23,248 nucleotides of DNA from JAYVIQ01 sp043770215. Lineage in GTDB: Bacteria; Bacteroidota; Bacteroidia; Cytophagales; JAAEPT01. Position numbers and translations under genes: made by a program. The DNA lies in assembly GCA_043770215.1 (NCBI GenBank), contig JAYVIQ010000224.1:1-23248 (forward strand), written 5' to 3'. The notes under the pieces are model-generated. The model searched no databases, was not told the origin of the DNA, and saw nothing but the letters and a program-made list of their open reading frames with translations. Positions 1-6,839 of the stretch are shown here, in pieces. The first letter of the stretch is position 1; every line of letters begins with the position of its first letter.

Positions 1-492
1 GTACCTGCTTGGGTGGTAGATTTCCCTCAGTTTGAATTGACAGATGAAGGCAGATGGACATTCTCTCATAACCCTTTTTCTATGCCAGCCATAGCAGACT
101 TAGAAAAACACATGAAAGGCGAAGACATAGGAAGTATTATTGCCCAACAATATGATTTGGTACTAAACGGATATGAAATTGGTGGTGGATCTGTGCGGGC
201 ACATAAGGCAGAAATTTTGGAAGCTACTTACCGCAACATGGGTTACAACAAAGAAGAAATGATTAAAAGTGTAGGCACTATGTACCAAGCTTTCCAATAC
301 GGAGCTCCTCCACATGGCGGTATTGCTTGGGGTATAGATCGTTTGTTGATGATTTTGGAACGCAAAACTTCTATACGTGAGGTTATGGCTTTCCCTAAAA
401 CTGGTTCTGGCGAAGACTTGCTTTTTAAAGCACCGTCTATGTTGCCAGAGAAGAAAGTGAGAGAGCAGAATGTACAGGTGATAAAGAAATAA
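1..492 (+). CDS. aspS: Aspartyl-tRNA synthetase, C-terminal part (cut by window start)
   Basis: The reading frame is open from base 1 to a TAA at 490-492, giving the last 163 residues of a class II aminoacyl-tRNA synthetase that charges tRNA-Asp (or tRNA-Asx) in the cytoplasm. Visible signatures are WVVDFPQFE near the left edge, HNPFSMP, the substrate-pocket stretch LVLNGYEIGGGS, and class II motif 3, PPHGGIAWGIDRLLM, which holds the ATP-binding arginine. IREVMAFPK follows as in all AspRS. A GTG at 13 is internal, not the start. Unusually, the arrangement (IIAQQYDLVLNGYE, RAHKAEI, FPKTGSGEDLL) differs from the usual Bacteroidota type, which I recall as LNGNEIGGGSIRIHD and FPKNNSGRDVM, and is closer to the short AspRS of Patescibacteria. 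The family call is secure; the origin is inference. Confidence 0.95.
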   Translation, partial: VPAWVVDFPQFELTDEGRWTFSHNPFSMPAIADLEKHMKGEDIGSIIAQQYDLVLNGYEIGGGSVRAHKAEILEATYRNMGYNKEEMIKSVGTMYQAFQYGAPPHGGIAWGIDRLLMILERKTSIREVMAFPKTGSGEDLLFKAPSMLPEKKVREQNVQVIKK

Positions 493-502
493 TCTTACTA
501 AC

Positions 503-537
503 TAACTAGGTTGCTTTTAGTAACCTAGTTAATTTTT
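503..537 (+). terminator. Intrinsic terminator after aspS
   Basis: A perfect 10-bp inverted repeat (503-512 with 522-531, core AACTAGGTT/AACCTAGTT) with a 9-base loop lies 10 bases after the aspS stop. A short T run (533-537) follows. The stem is nearly symmetrical, so it could also stop transcription arriving from the decayed gene on the other strand. Confidence 0.7.
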
Positions 538-709
538 AGAGGCAAACATCAATTTTTTATAGGAAGAATTTTTATCACGTTATGCAAATATCTTTCTTTA
601 CCTTCTTTATCATCCTCAATTTCAGTTGCATTGTACTAAATCCTTAGGACATATGCATTCGGTTTTTAGTATACCCTATTTGATTTGAATATGATACTAA
701 ACTAAGAGT
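538..709. other. Gene-free stretch, probably degraded
   Basis: There is no intact gene between the aspS terminator and the dinB fragment. One minus-strand frame is open from about 637 down to a TGA at 551-549 and encodes an acidic, protein-like stretch containing EIEDDKEGKERYLHN. It has no start codon and no family I recognise. It may be a remnant of the sequence that followed dinB or chance. I see no tRNA or repeat here. Confidence 0.4.
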
Positions 710-906
710 ACATTTTCTATAGGCTATTGCAGAAGCCATAGCAGATCTTACCCCAAAAGTACGAGCTTCATAACTGGCAGTAGCTACAACACCACGTTCT
801 TTAGATCCGCCTACAGCCACAGGTTTTCCTTTTAAATCTGGGTAGTATCTTTGTTATACAAAAACAAAAAAGCATCTATGTCTATATGTATGATTTTGCG
901 TGACAT
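710..906 (-). pseudogene. dinB: dinB (DNA polymerase IV) N-terminal fragment, decayed
   Basis: Read on the minus strand from an ATG at 906-904, the translation begins MSRKIIHIDIDAF, the N-terminus of Y-family translesion polymerase IV with the first catalytic aspartate (IDxDAF). After this the frame breaks: one base is missing around 870, where FFASV would be expected. The next codons read V-stop-Q, an ochre replacing the Glu of VEQR. The frame then resumes as YYPDLKGKPVAVGGS, KERGVVATASYEARTFG and VRSAMASAIAYRK, all classical DinB sequence. Similarity stops abruptly near 710, about 65 residues into a protein normally near 350-400 residues long. The remainder (palm, little finger, C-terminus) is not in the window. 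The gene is therefore dead by frameshift, nonsense mutation and truncation. Confidence 0.85.
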
Positions 907-990
907 TTTTAAATACTTTTACTAATGTAAATAAATTAGTTTTTGTTTTCTGATTAATAAAGTATATTAGTTATCTAGTAAATACTGTTT

Positions 991-1446
991 ATGAACATGG
1001 GCAAAAGAATTATTTGTATTGCAATAATACTGTTTAGCGCTTTTTCTTTTTTATCTTTTGATACAGACAATAGCGCCAAAATTATTGGGTTTTGGTGGAG
1101 TCCTGAAAAAAAATCGAAGATTAAAATTTTTAAATCTACTGATGGTAAATATTATGGAAATGTAGTTTGGCTTAAGGATGCAGTAAACGAAGACGGAACA
1201 CCAAAAAAAGACAAAAATAATCCAAAGGTAGAAAAACGTAAAAACACAATTGTGAATCTTCAGATACTAAAATCTTTTGTTTTTGACGGAGATAAGCAAT
1301 GGGAAGGGGGTACCGTTTATGACCCTGAAAATGGAAAAACATATTCGTGTACTATGACTCTCCAAGATGAAAACACCCTTAATCTAAGAGGCTACGTAGG
1401 AGTTTCTTTACTTGGGAGAACGGCAGTTTTTACAAAAGCAGATTGA
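991..1446 (+). CDS. Secreted DUF2147 family protein
   Basis: A 151-residue protein. Residues 1-23 form a signal peptide (Lys-Arg followed by a hydrophobic stretch IICIAIILFSAFSFLSF). The rest matches the DUF2147 pattern: an early GFWWSPEKKSKIKIF strand, YYGNVVWLKD, a central NLQILKSF, WEGGTVYDPENGKTYSCTM, and an ending LRGYVGVSLLGRTAVF. DUF2147 proteins are small exported beta-barrel-like (lipocalin-type) proteins of unknown function, common in Bacteroidota and Proteobacteria. Two Met codons (991 and 997) are possible starts, and neither has a ribosome-binding site. The gene stands alone, flanked by the dinB remnant and by der. Family assignment is good; the biochemical role is unknown. Confidence 0.85.
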   Translation: MNMGKRIICIAIILFSAFSFLSFDTDNSAKIIGFWWSPEKKSKIKIFKSTDGKYYGNVVWLKDAVNEDGTPKKDKNNPKVEKRKNTIVNLQILKSFVFDGDKQWEGGTVYDPENGKTYSCTMTLQDENTLNLRGYVGVSLLGRTAVFTKAD

Positions 1447-1595
1447 ATTTTTCGCTTTTATTTTACAGCTTTTTTAATGAGATTAATTAATTAGAATACG
1501 TCCAATCAATCATTAATAAACTAGCTCTAAATATTTTTTATCATGTTGTACCTTGTGTATTTCATATTTTTAGCTACAAACCAATACAAAATCAC

Positions 1596-1603
1596 TAACT
1601 TTG
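1596..1603 (+). promoter_or_regulatory. -7 promoter element upstream of der
   Basis: TAACTTTG matches the Bacteroidota -7 consensus TAnnTTTG and lies 19 bases before the der ATG, which implies a leader of only about 12 bases. No TTG is found at the usual 17-23 base spacing upstream, so the call rests on the -7 box alone. Confidence 0.4.
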
Positions 1604-1622
1604 TAGATTATAAAATAAGAAT

Positions 1623-2930
1623 ATGTCGAATATAGTAGCAATAGTTGGTAGACCAAATGTAGGTAAATCTACTTTTTTTAATAGGATCATAGGTGAGCGA
1701 AAGGCCATTATGGACAATGAAAGTGGAATTACAAGAGACAGACATTATGGTCATGCAGAGTGGTGCGGAAAGTATTTTACAATCATAGATACTGGTGGTT
1801 ATGTAACAAATTCAGATGATATTTTTGAAGAATCTATTCGCCAACAAGTAGATATAGCCATTTCAGAGGCAGATGTAATTTTGTTTATGGTAGATGTAGA
1901 TTACGGCCTTAATGACCTGGATAAAGAGTTTGCTAAAGTCTTAAGAAAATCTAAAAAACCATTATATGTAGTAGCTAACAAAGCAGATGACGGAAACAGA
2001 GCACACATGGCCAATGAGTTTTATCAATTGGGTATGGGAGACGTTTATCCAGTTTCATCTCAAACGGGTTCAGGTACTGGAGACTTGTTAGATAAAGTAG
2101 TTTCTCACTTTGAAGAAGAAGGAGAGGAGTTTCCAAATGAGGGAATACCCAAAATAGCAATACTTGGAAGGCCAAATGCGGGAAAAAGTTCTTTTCTAAA
2201 CGCCATTTTAGGCGATGATAGAACCATTGTTACAGATATAGCGGGCACTACTAGAGATTCTATAGATACAAGATATAAGTTATTTGGCAAAGATTTTATA
2301 ATTACTGATACAGCAGGGATTAGAAAAAAAGCCAAAGTGCATGAGGATATAGAGTTTTACTCTGTTTTACGTGCAATAAGGAGCTTAGAAGAGTGCGATG
2401 TTGTTATTTTGATGGTAGATGCAGTCAGAGGTTTTGAGGCCCAAGACGTAAGTATTTTGGGGTTAGCAATCAAAAACAACAAAGGGGTTGTGATTTTGAT
2501 AAACAAATGGGATTTAGTAGAAAAAGATCATAAAACGTCTATTGAATTTGAAAAAGATATTAAAAATAAAATAGCACCAAACGGACACATACCTATTGTT
2601 TTTGTATCTACTTTAGAAAAACAAAGGATTTTTAAAGCCATAGAAACAGCAGTAGAAGTTTATGAAAATAAAAATAAACATATCTCTACTTCTGTGCTTA
2701 ATGATGTCATGTTGCCAGAAATTGAAAAATATCCACCTCCAGCACTAAAAGGAAAATACATTAAAATAAAGTATATCACACAGTTACCTGGTTATACACC
2801 TACATTTGCTTTCTTTTGTAACTTGCCTCAATATGTGCAAGAACCTTACAAGAGGTTCTTAGAAAACAGAATGAGGTATCATTTTGGCTTTGGTGGAGCT
2901 CCAATGAGAATCTTTTTCAGAAAAAAATAA
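1623..2930 (+). CDS. der: Ribosome biogenesis GTPase Der (EngA)
   Basis: A 435-residue protein with two tandem Era-like GTPase domains and a C-terminal KH-like domain, the full normal length. Domain 1 has the P-loop GRPNVGKS (residues 9-16), DTGG (56-59) and NKAD (119-122). Domain 2 has GRPNAGKS (182-189), DTAGI (229-233) and NKWD (294-297). The KH-like part (about 350-435) carries YITQLPGYTPTFAFF and ends in the usual basic tail (RIFFRKK). Der binds the 50S subunit during its assembly in the cytoplasm and is normally essential. The ATG at 1623 directly precedes SNIVAIVGR, as in relatives. It is transcribed alone or reads towards the small lipoprotein gene, which has its own promoter. Confidence 0.98.
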   Translation: MSNIVAIVGRPNVGKSTFFNRIIGERKAIMDNESGITRDRHYGHAEWCGKYFTIIDTGGYVTNSDDIFEESIRQQVDIAISEADVILFMVDVDYGLNDLDKEFAKVLRKSKKPLYVVANKADDGNRAHMANEFYQLGMGDVYPVSSQTGSGTGDLLDKVVSHFEEEGEEFPNEGIPKIAILGRPNAGKSSFLNAILGDDRTIVTDIAGTTRDSIDTRYKLFGKDFIITDTAGIRKKAKVHEDIEFYSVLRAIRSLEECDVVILMVDAVRGFEAQDVSILGLAIKNNKGVVILINKWDLVEKDHKTSIEFEKDIKNKIAPNGHIPIVFVSTLEKQRIFKAIETAVEVYENKNKHISTSVLNDVMLPEIEKYPPPALKGKYIKIKYITQLPGYTPTFAFFCNLPQYVQEPYKRFLENRMRYHFGFGGAPMRIFFRKK

Positions 2931-2940
2931 TAAAATTATA

Positions 2941-2972
2941 TTGCGGTTCTAAAAAAACTTTACTTATCTTTG
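2941..2972 (+). promoter_or_regulatory. Bacteroidota-type promoter for the mini-lipoprotein
   Basis: TTG at 2941-2943 is followed after 21 bases by TATCTTTG at 2965-2972. Both elements and their spacing fit the flavobacterial pattern TTG-N(17-23)-TAnnTTTG. The box is 31 bases before the ATG at 3004. This is the best complete promoter in the window and suggests strong, independent expression of the small gene. Confidence 0.65.
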
Positions 2973-3003
2973 TGTCGTTGAACCTATTAAAATATTAAAG
3001 GAA

Positions 3004-3216
3004 ATGAAAAAAGTATTATTAATTCTAGCTGCGAGCGCAATGTTCGCTTTGTCTTCATGTTCTAAAGCTGAAGAGGCTGCTACTGAAGCTGTTGATTCTG
3101 CTGCTACTGAAGCTGTTGATGTTGTTGAAGAGGCTGCTGCTGAAGCAGTTGATTCTGCTGCTGCTGTTGTTGATTCAGCTGCTGCTACTGCACCTGCTGC
3201 TGAGCCAGCTCACTAA
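3004..3216 (+). CDS. Small acidic, Ala-rich repeat lipoprotein
   Basis: A 70-residue protein. Residues 1-18 are a lipoprotein signal (MKKVLLILAASAMFALSS) followed by the lipobox Cys19, so the mature protein is predicted to be a lipid-anchored chain of about 52 residues. It is almost entirely Ala, Val, Glu, Asp, Ser and Thr, built from degenerate repeats of AATEAVDS with period 8, and it ends in a Pro-Ala segment and His. After Lys21 there is no Lys or Arg, so it is strongly acidic. It looks helical and fibrous, loosely comparable to Lpp-like or Ala-rich spacer lipoproteins, but I recognise no family. A good promoter precedes it and a strong terminator follows, so it is a self-contained unit and probably abundant. 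Function unknown. Confidence 0.8.
   Translation: MKKVLLILAASAMFALSSCSKAEEAATEAVDSAATEAVDVVEEAAAEAVDSAAAVVDSAAATAPAAEPAH
3076..3120 (+). repeat. Tandem 24-base coding repeat in the lipoprotein
   Basis: Two copies of the 21-base sequence encoding AATEAVD (3076-3096 and 3100-3120) are identical and set 24 bases apart. Diverged GCT/GTT/GAT-rich copies continue to about 3200. Identity at synonymous positions points to recent duplication by slippage or recombination. Confidence 0.75.
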
Positions 3217-3237
3217 GATTACAAAAATCTTTAAATT

Positions 3238-3266
3238 AAGGGGTTGTATTTTACAACCCTTTTTTT
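3238..3266 (+). terminator. Intrinsic terminator abutting the next start codon
   Basis: An 11-bp stem (3238-3248 with 3252-3262, core GGGTTGTA/TACAACCC, one G-T pair) with a TTT loop runs into a T tract ending at 3266. The ATG of the SprT-like gene begins at 3267, the very next base. It probably ends the mini-lipoprotein transcript. Confidence 0.85.
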
Positions 3267-3866
3267 ATGTCTAAAATTATAGAAACCCTTTCTAAATATA
3301 CATCGTTATCTGGAGCAGAGATTGCAGAGGCGTGTATGAACAGAAATCCATTTTATCTAAAAATAGTATCTCCAAGAAAAACCAGATTAGGAGATTATAG
3401 GTATAATTTTGAACAAAAATACCATCAAATAACCATTAACAATGACTTAAAGGGAGACTCTTTTTTGTTTACACTTTTACATGAAATAGCACATCAGTTG
3501 GCTTTTTTAAAATACAGCAGAAACATAGAGCCACATGGCAAAGAATGGAAAAATGAGTATAAGAATTTGTTACTTTTAGCTTTGGAGAAAGATGCTTTTG
3601 AAAATCCTAAATTAATCATAAAAGGAATAGATAATATTAAATCATCATCTGTGTATAACAAAGAACTATTTAGAGCTTTATATACAAACCCTACAGAAGA
3701 CGAATGTTTTTTAGACATGGTTCAAGACCAAAAAGAGTTTATTTTTAATGCAGTTATTTATAAAAAAATACAAAAAAATAGGTCAAGAACCCTTTGTTTA
3801 AATGTAGAGAATAGTAGAAAATACCTGATTTCTAACCAAGCTCTTGTAATGATTATTGAGGATTAA
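3267..3866 (+). CDS. SprT-like zinc metalloprotease-domain protein
   Basis: A 199-residue cytoplasmic protein with no signal peptide. Residues 71-90 hold the zincin motif LHEIAHQ (His72, Glu73, His76) and a third ligand His90 in the EPHGKEW context, the SprT/Spartan arrangement. A preceding strand ITINNDLKGDSFLFTLL fits the same fold. The C-terminal 100 residues lack the paired-Cys zinc ribbon of Escherichia coli SprT. Eukaryotic relatives (Spartan) cut DNA-protein crosslinks, but the bacterial role is not established. The start ATG touches the U tract of the preceding terminator, so translation relies on readthrough RNA or on a promoter hidden in 3217-3240. I see no clear -7 box there. Confidence 0.8.
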   Translation: MSKIIETLSKYTSLSGAEIAEACMNRNPFYLKIVSPRKTRLGDYRYNFEQKYHQITINNDLKGDSFLFTLLHEIAHQLAFLKYSRNIEPHGKEWKNEYKNLLLLALEKDAFENPKLIIKGIDNIKSSSVYNKELFRALYTNPTEDECFLDMVQDQKEFIFNAVIYKKIQKNRSRTLCLNVENSRKYLISNQALVMIIED

Positions 3867-3902
3867 CTAAAAAAGTATCATATTGCACTAAATTATAAAT
3901 TT

Positions 3903-4289
3903 ATGACAAAATTTAAGATAGTAATTGTTGCTTTGGTTTTGATGCTCTTAGGTGTGGCTAGTTACATTATTTTTGGAAGCTATAGCGATGGGTACAGGGC
4001 CGGTAGAATAATGAAAATTTCTCACAAAGGACATATTTTTAAAACATATGAAGGAATGCTTGATATTGGTGGGTTACAAAGTGGAGAAGATAATGGTGCA
4101 GCAACTACTGTATGGAATTTTTCTGTAAAAGATAAAGAAGTTGTAGCTCAGATAGATGATGCCGTAGAGAATGGGTATTCTGTGAAGTTGTATTATCATG
4201 AAAAATACTACCACTTCTTTTTTTGGGGCGACACTAAGTATTTTGTATACAAAGTAGATAAAATAAAAGATAGGCCAGCTCTTAAATAG
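3903..4289 (+). CDS. Conserved membrane-anchored protein of unknown function
   Basis: A 128-residue protein with one N-terminal membrane helix (about residues 5-25, rich in Val, Leu and Ile) and a predicted extracytoplasmic domain. The pattern YSDGYRAGRIMKISHKG, FKTYEG, WNFSV, and YYHFFFWGDTKYFV near the end is shared with small Bacteroidota proteins that databases have sometimes labelled 6-phosphogluconate dehydrogenase. No dehydrogenase feature is visible, so that label should not be copied. The gene is 36 bases after the SprT-like gene on the same strand and may be cotranscribed with it. Function unknown. Confidence 0.75.
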   Translation: MTKFKIVIVALVLMLLGVASYIIFGSYSDGYRAGRIMKISHKGHIFKTYEGMLDIGGLQSGEDNGAATTVWNFSVKDKEVVAQIDDAVENGYSVKLYYHEKYYHFFFWGDTKYFVYKVDKIKDRPALK

Positions 4290-4377
4290 CCTTTTTGGTT
4301 TTTTAATTCTTTTAATACAACCAAATAATTAATGAATTTGGAACAATACGTAGTATAAAGTAACCAAATGTAGGATT

Positions 4378-6318
4378 ATGTATGAGATAATAAATTTTAA
4401 GAGGAAACTCTACCAATTTTCTAATAAATTTGTTTCTAAGTGGTTGGTACTAACCATAGACTTGGTTATAGTTTCATTTTGTTTTTTTTTAGCGTATTTG
4501 TTGGCTTATGATTTTATTTTTTACAGAATTCCTTTCGTAAATTTCAAATTTGAATTGCCCATAGTCTTAATTGCTTTTTTGATTTCATTTCTTATTACAA
4601 AATCTTTTTATGGAGTTATAAGGCATACCAGTATGTCAGATGCATGGAAAATTTTACTTTCCATACTTATCTCTACATCCATTCTAATAGGATTGGATTA
4701 TATTTTATATCCTGGTGCTAAAAGACACCTTTCTGTGGTATATATTCCTAGGTTGGTAGTCATAATTCATTCGTTATTATGTCTAATTTTTTTGGTCATG
4801 GCTAGACTTGTTTTTAAAGTGATTTATTATAATCTAGTCTCTGGTTCTAAACCCACAAGACGAGTGATAATTTATGGCGCTGGAAACGCAGGAATAAATA
4901 CATTAAATTCACTTTCTGCTGGTAAGATGAAGAATACCCTCAAAATCATAGGTTTTTTAGATGATAATCCATCTAAAGTACATAAGACTATAAATGGATA
5001 TAGAGTATTTAATACAGGTAAAGATTTAGATCAAATTATTGAAAATAAGGAGGTTGATGAAGTTATTTTTGCCATTGAAAATATATCAAAAACAAAAAAG
5101 AGAGAGATTGTAGGTCTATTAATAGAAAAAAAAATAGAGGTTAAAATAATACCACCTATAGAAAAGTGGATAAATGGACAATTGGATACTCAACAAATAA
5201 AAAAGGTAAATATAGAGGACTTGTTGGGAAGAGAGCAAATTTTATTAGACGTACAAAACATTAGTGACCAAGTAAACCAAAAAGTAATCTTGGTAACAGG
5301 TGCTGCAGGATCTATTGGAAGTGAAATTTGTAGGCAACTAATGAATTTTTCGCCCTCTAAAATAATATTATTAGATCAGTCAGAAACTGGGATATTTGAA
5401 ATTGAAAATGAATTGATAGAATCATCTTCAAAAAAAGAAATTGAGATTATTAGCGTAATTGCAGATGTAAGTAGCGATCGTATTTTTAGCGTTTTTGATG
5501 CTAACAACATTAATATAGTTTACCATGCTGCTGCCTATAAGCACGTACCTCTAATGGAGAAAAATCCTTCTGAAGCTGTATTGTGCAATGTGCTTGGGAC
5601 AAAAAATATGGCAGACGCCGCAGTAAAGTTCGGGATAGAGAAATTTGTTATGATTTCAACTGACAAAGCCGTAAATCCTACCAATGTAATGGGTACTTCT
5701 AAAAGAATTGCAGAAATATACATTCAGACCCTTCAGAATTATTTGCTATTGGCAGGAAAATCAAAAGTAAAGTTTGTTACTACTAGGTTTGGAAATGTGC
5801 TTGGCTCTAACGGGTCTGTGATTCCTGTTTTTAAAAGACAAATTCAAGCGGGGGGGCCAGTGAAAGTAACGCATCCTGATATTACACGTTATTTTATGAC
5901 TATTCCAGAGGCTTGTCAGCTTGTTTTAGAGGCAGGAGCTATGGCAAAAGGGGGAGAGATTTTTATTTTTGATATGGGAGAATCTGTTAAAATTTTAGAC
6001 CTAGCCAAAAAAATGATTCGACTATCTGGTTTTCTGCCAGATATAGATATTAAAATAGAGTTTACAGGCTTACGAGAAGGAGAGAAACTTTACGAAGAGT
6101 TGCTTAACAATAAAGAAAAAACAATACCTACCCATCATGAAAAAATCTTAATAGCAAAAGTTAGAAAAGATGACTATGTACAAGTAAATGCTAATATCGA
6201 AAAATTGCTCATGAAAGCTAAAACCAAAGATTCAATGGCTATAGTACGCCAAATGAAAATTATGGTTCCAGAGTTTATAAGCAAAAACTCTATTTATGAA
6301 CAACTAGATTTAGAATAA
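4378..6318 (+). CDS. Membrane nucleotide-sugar 4,6-dehydratase/epimerase (CapD/WbpM/PglF type)
   Basis: A 646-residue protein. About four membrane helices occupy residues 20-150. A CoA-binding-like Rossmann segment follows (YGAGNAGINTL near 165), then a short-chain dehydrogenase domain with the NAD-binding motif TGAAGSIGSEI (about 307-317). Further motifs are AAYKHVPLME and STDKAVNPTNVMGTSK, where Met takes the place of the usual catalytic Tyr, as in WbpM and PglF, which convert UDP-GlcNAc to a 4-keto-6-deoxy sugar at the inner membrane. TRFGNVLGSNGSV and GLREGEKLYEELL complete the family pattern. Such sugars feed capsule, O-antigen or glycoprotein synthesis. Unusually for this family, no glycosyltransferases or other sugar genes lie beside it in this window. 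The exact substrate is not determined. Confidence 0.9.
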   Translation: MYEIINFKRKLYQFSNKFVSKWLVLTIDLVIVSFCFFLAYLLAYDFIFYRIPFVNFKFELPIVLIAFLISFLITKSFYGVIRHTSMSDAWKILLSILISTSILIGLDYILYPGAKRHLSVVYIPRLVVIIHSLLCLIFLVMARLVFKVIYYNLVSGSKPTRRVIIYGAGNAGINTLNSLSAGKMKNTLKIIGFLDDNPSKVHKTINGYRVFNTGKDLDQIIENKEVDEVIFAIENISKTKKREIVGLLIEKKIEVKIIPPIEKWINGQLDTQQIKKVNIEDLLGREQILLDVQNISDQVNQKVILVTGAAGSIGSEICRQLMNFSPSKIILLDQSETGIFEIENELIESSSKKEIEIISVIADVSSDRIFSVFDANNINIVYHAAAYKHVPLMEKNPSEAVLCNVLGTKNMADAAVKFGIEKFVMISTDKAVNPTNVMGTSKRIAEIYIQTLQNYLLLAGKSKVKFVTTRFGNVLGSNGSVIPVFKRQIQAGGPVKVTHPDITRYFMTIPEACQLVLEAGAMAKGGEIFIFDMGESVKILDLAKKMIRLSGFLPDIDIKIEFTGLREGEKLYEELLNNKEKTIPTHHEKILIAKVRKDDYVQVNANIEKLLMKAKTKDSMAIVRQMKIMVPEFISKNSIYEQLDLE

Positions 6319-6346
6319 TTTTTTATTAATAAAGTCAATTTCTGTA

Positions 6347-6354
6347 TATTTTTG
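6347..6354 (+). promoter_or_regulatory. Possible -7 element for the GGCT-like gene
   Basis: TATTTTTG fits TAnnTTTG and lies 48 bases before the ATG at 6402. No TTG stands at the right distance upstream. In sequence this AT-rich such a match can arise by chance. Confidence 0.3.
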
Positions 6355-6401
6355 TTCAAAAGAAAATTATAATCTTTACTCTCATAATATTAATTTTGAA
6401 A

Positions 6402-6773
6402 ATGAATTTATTTGTTTACGGTACACTAAAAAGTAATTTTGATAATGATTTTGCCAAATACTTAAGAGGAAAAGCTACCTACATGGGACAAGGTAAAGTT
6501 ATTGGAAGAATGTATTTATTGGGCTGGTATCCCGGGATTATTTTAGATAAAGACGGTTATGAAATAATAGGAGAAGTGTATCATCTGAGCCTACAAGCAG
6601 AAGAGGTATTGGCTAAGCTAGATGATTATGAGGGGGTAGAACTTGGTGACTACCGTAGAGTTCTCAGAACTATTTTTGTAAATGATTTGCCTATCAAATG
6701 TTGGGTGTACGAAACTTTGATAGAAACAGATATAGAAATAAAATCTGGGGAGTTTTTGGCACCAAGCAATTGA
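6402..6773 (+). CDS. Gamma-glutamylcyclotransferase-like protein (GGCT/AIG2 family)
   Basis: A 123-residue cytoplasmic protein. The start is the ATG at 6402, which puts the family signature FVYGTLK at residues 4-10. A TTG two codons upstream is less likely. The fold markers are YGTL (phosphate/substrate loop), a GRMYLLGWYPGI strand-turn, GEVYHL, and LDDYEG, whose Glu77 corresponds to the catalytic acid of the family. These enzymes cyclise gamma-glutamyl amines or amino acids to 5-oxoproline, but many bacterial members have unknown substrates. The length is normal. The gene converges with the ceramidase-like gene downstream, with only a weak hairpin (6775-6798) between them. Confidence 0.85.
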   Translation: MNLFVYGTLKSNFDNDFAKYLRGKATYMGQGKVIGRMYLLGWYPGIILDKDGYEIIGEVYHLSLQAEEVLAKLDDYEGVELGDYRRVLRTIFVNDLPIKCWVYETLIETDIEIKSGEFLAPSN

Positions 6774-6839
6774 GATTTGTAACCCAGATGCTACAAATTT
6801 GTGTATAAAAAAATGTTAAAACCTTGTGTACTCATCAGC

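Noticed and set aside
549..637. Minus-strand open stretch encoding an acidic segment (EIEDDKEGKERYLHN)
   Set aside because: It lacks a start codon, is about 30 codons long and matches no family I know; recorded only as a possible remnant.
921..950. Hairpin ACTAAT/ATTAGT followed by T-rich DNA as a terminator
   Set aside because: The stem is six mostly A-T pairs, too weak, and no plus-strand gene ends before it.
3092..3274. A 60-codon plus-strand frame that is almost all leucine
   Set aside because: It is the shifted reading of the GCT/GTT-rich repeats of the mini-lipoprotein and runs through the terminator; there is no independent start signal.
6775..6798. Terminator between the convergent GGCT-like and ceramidase-like genes
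   Set aside because: The stem is seven A-T-rich pairs with a 10-base loop and no adjacent T run; too weak to call.
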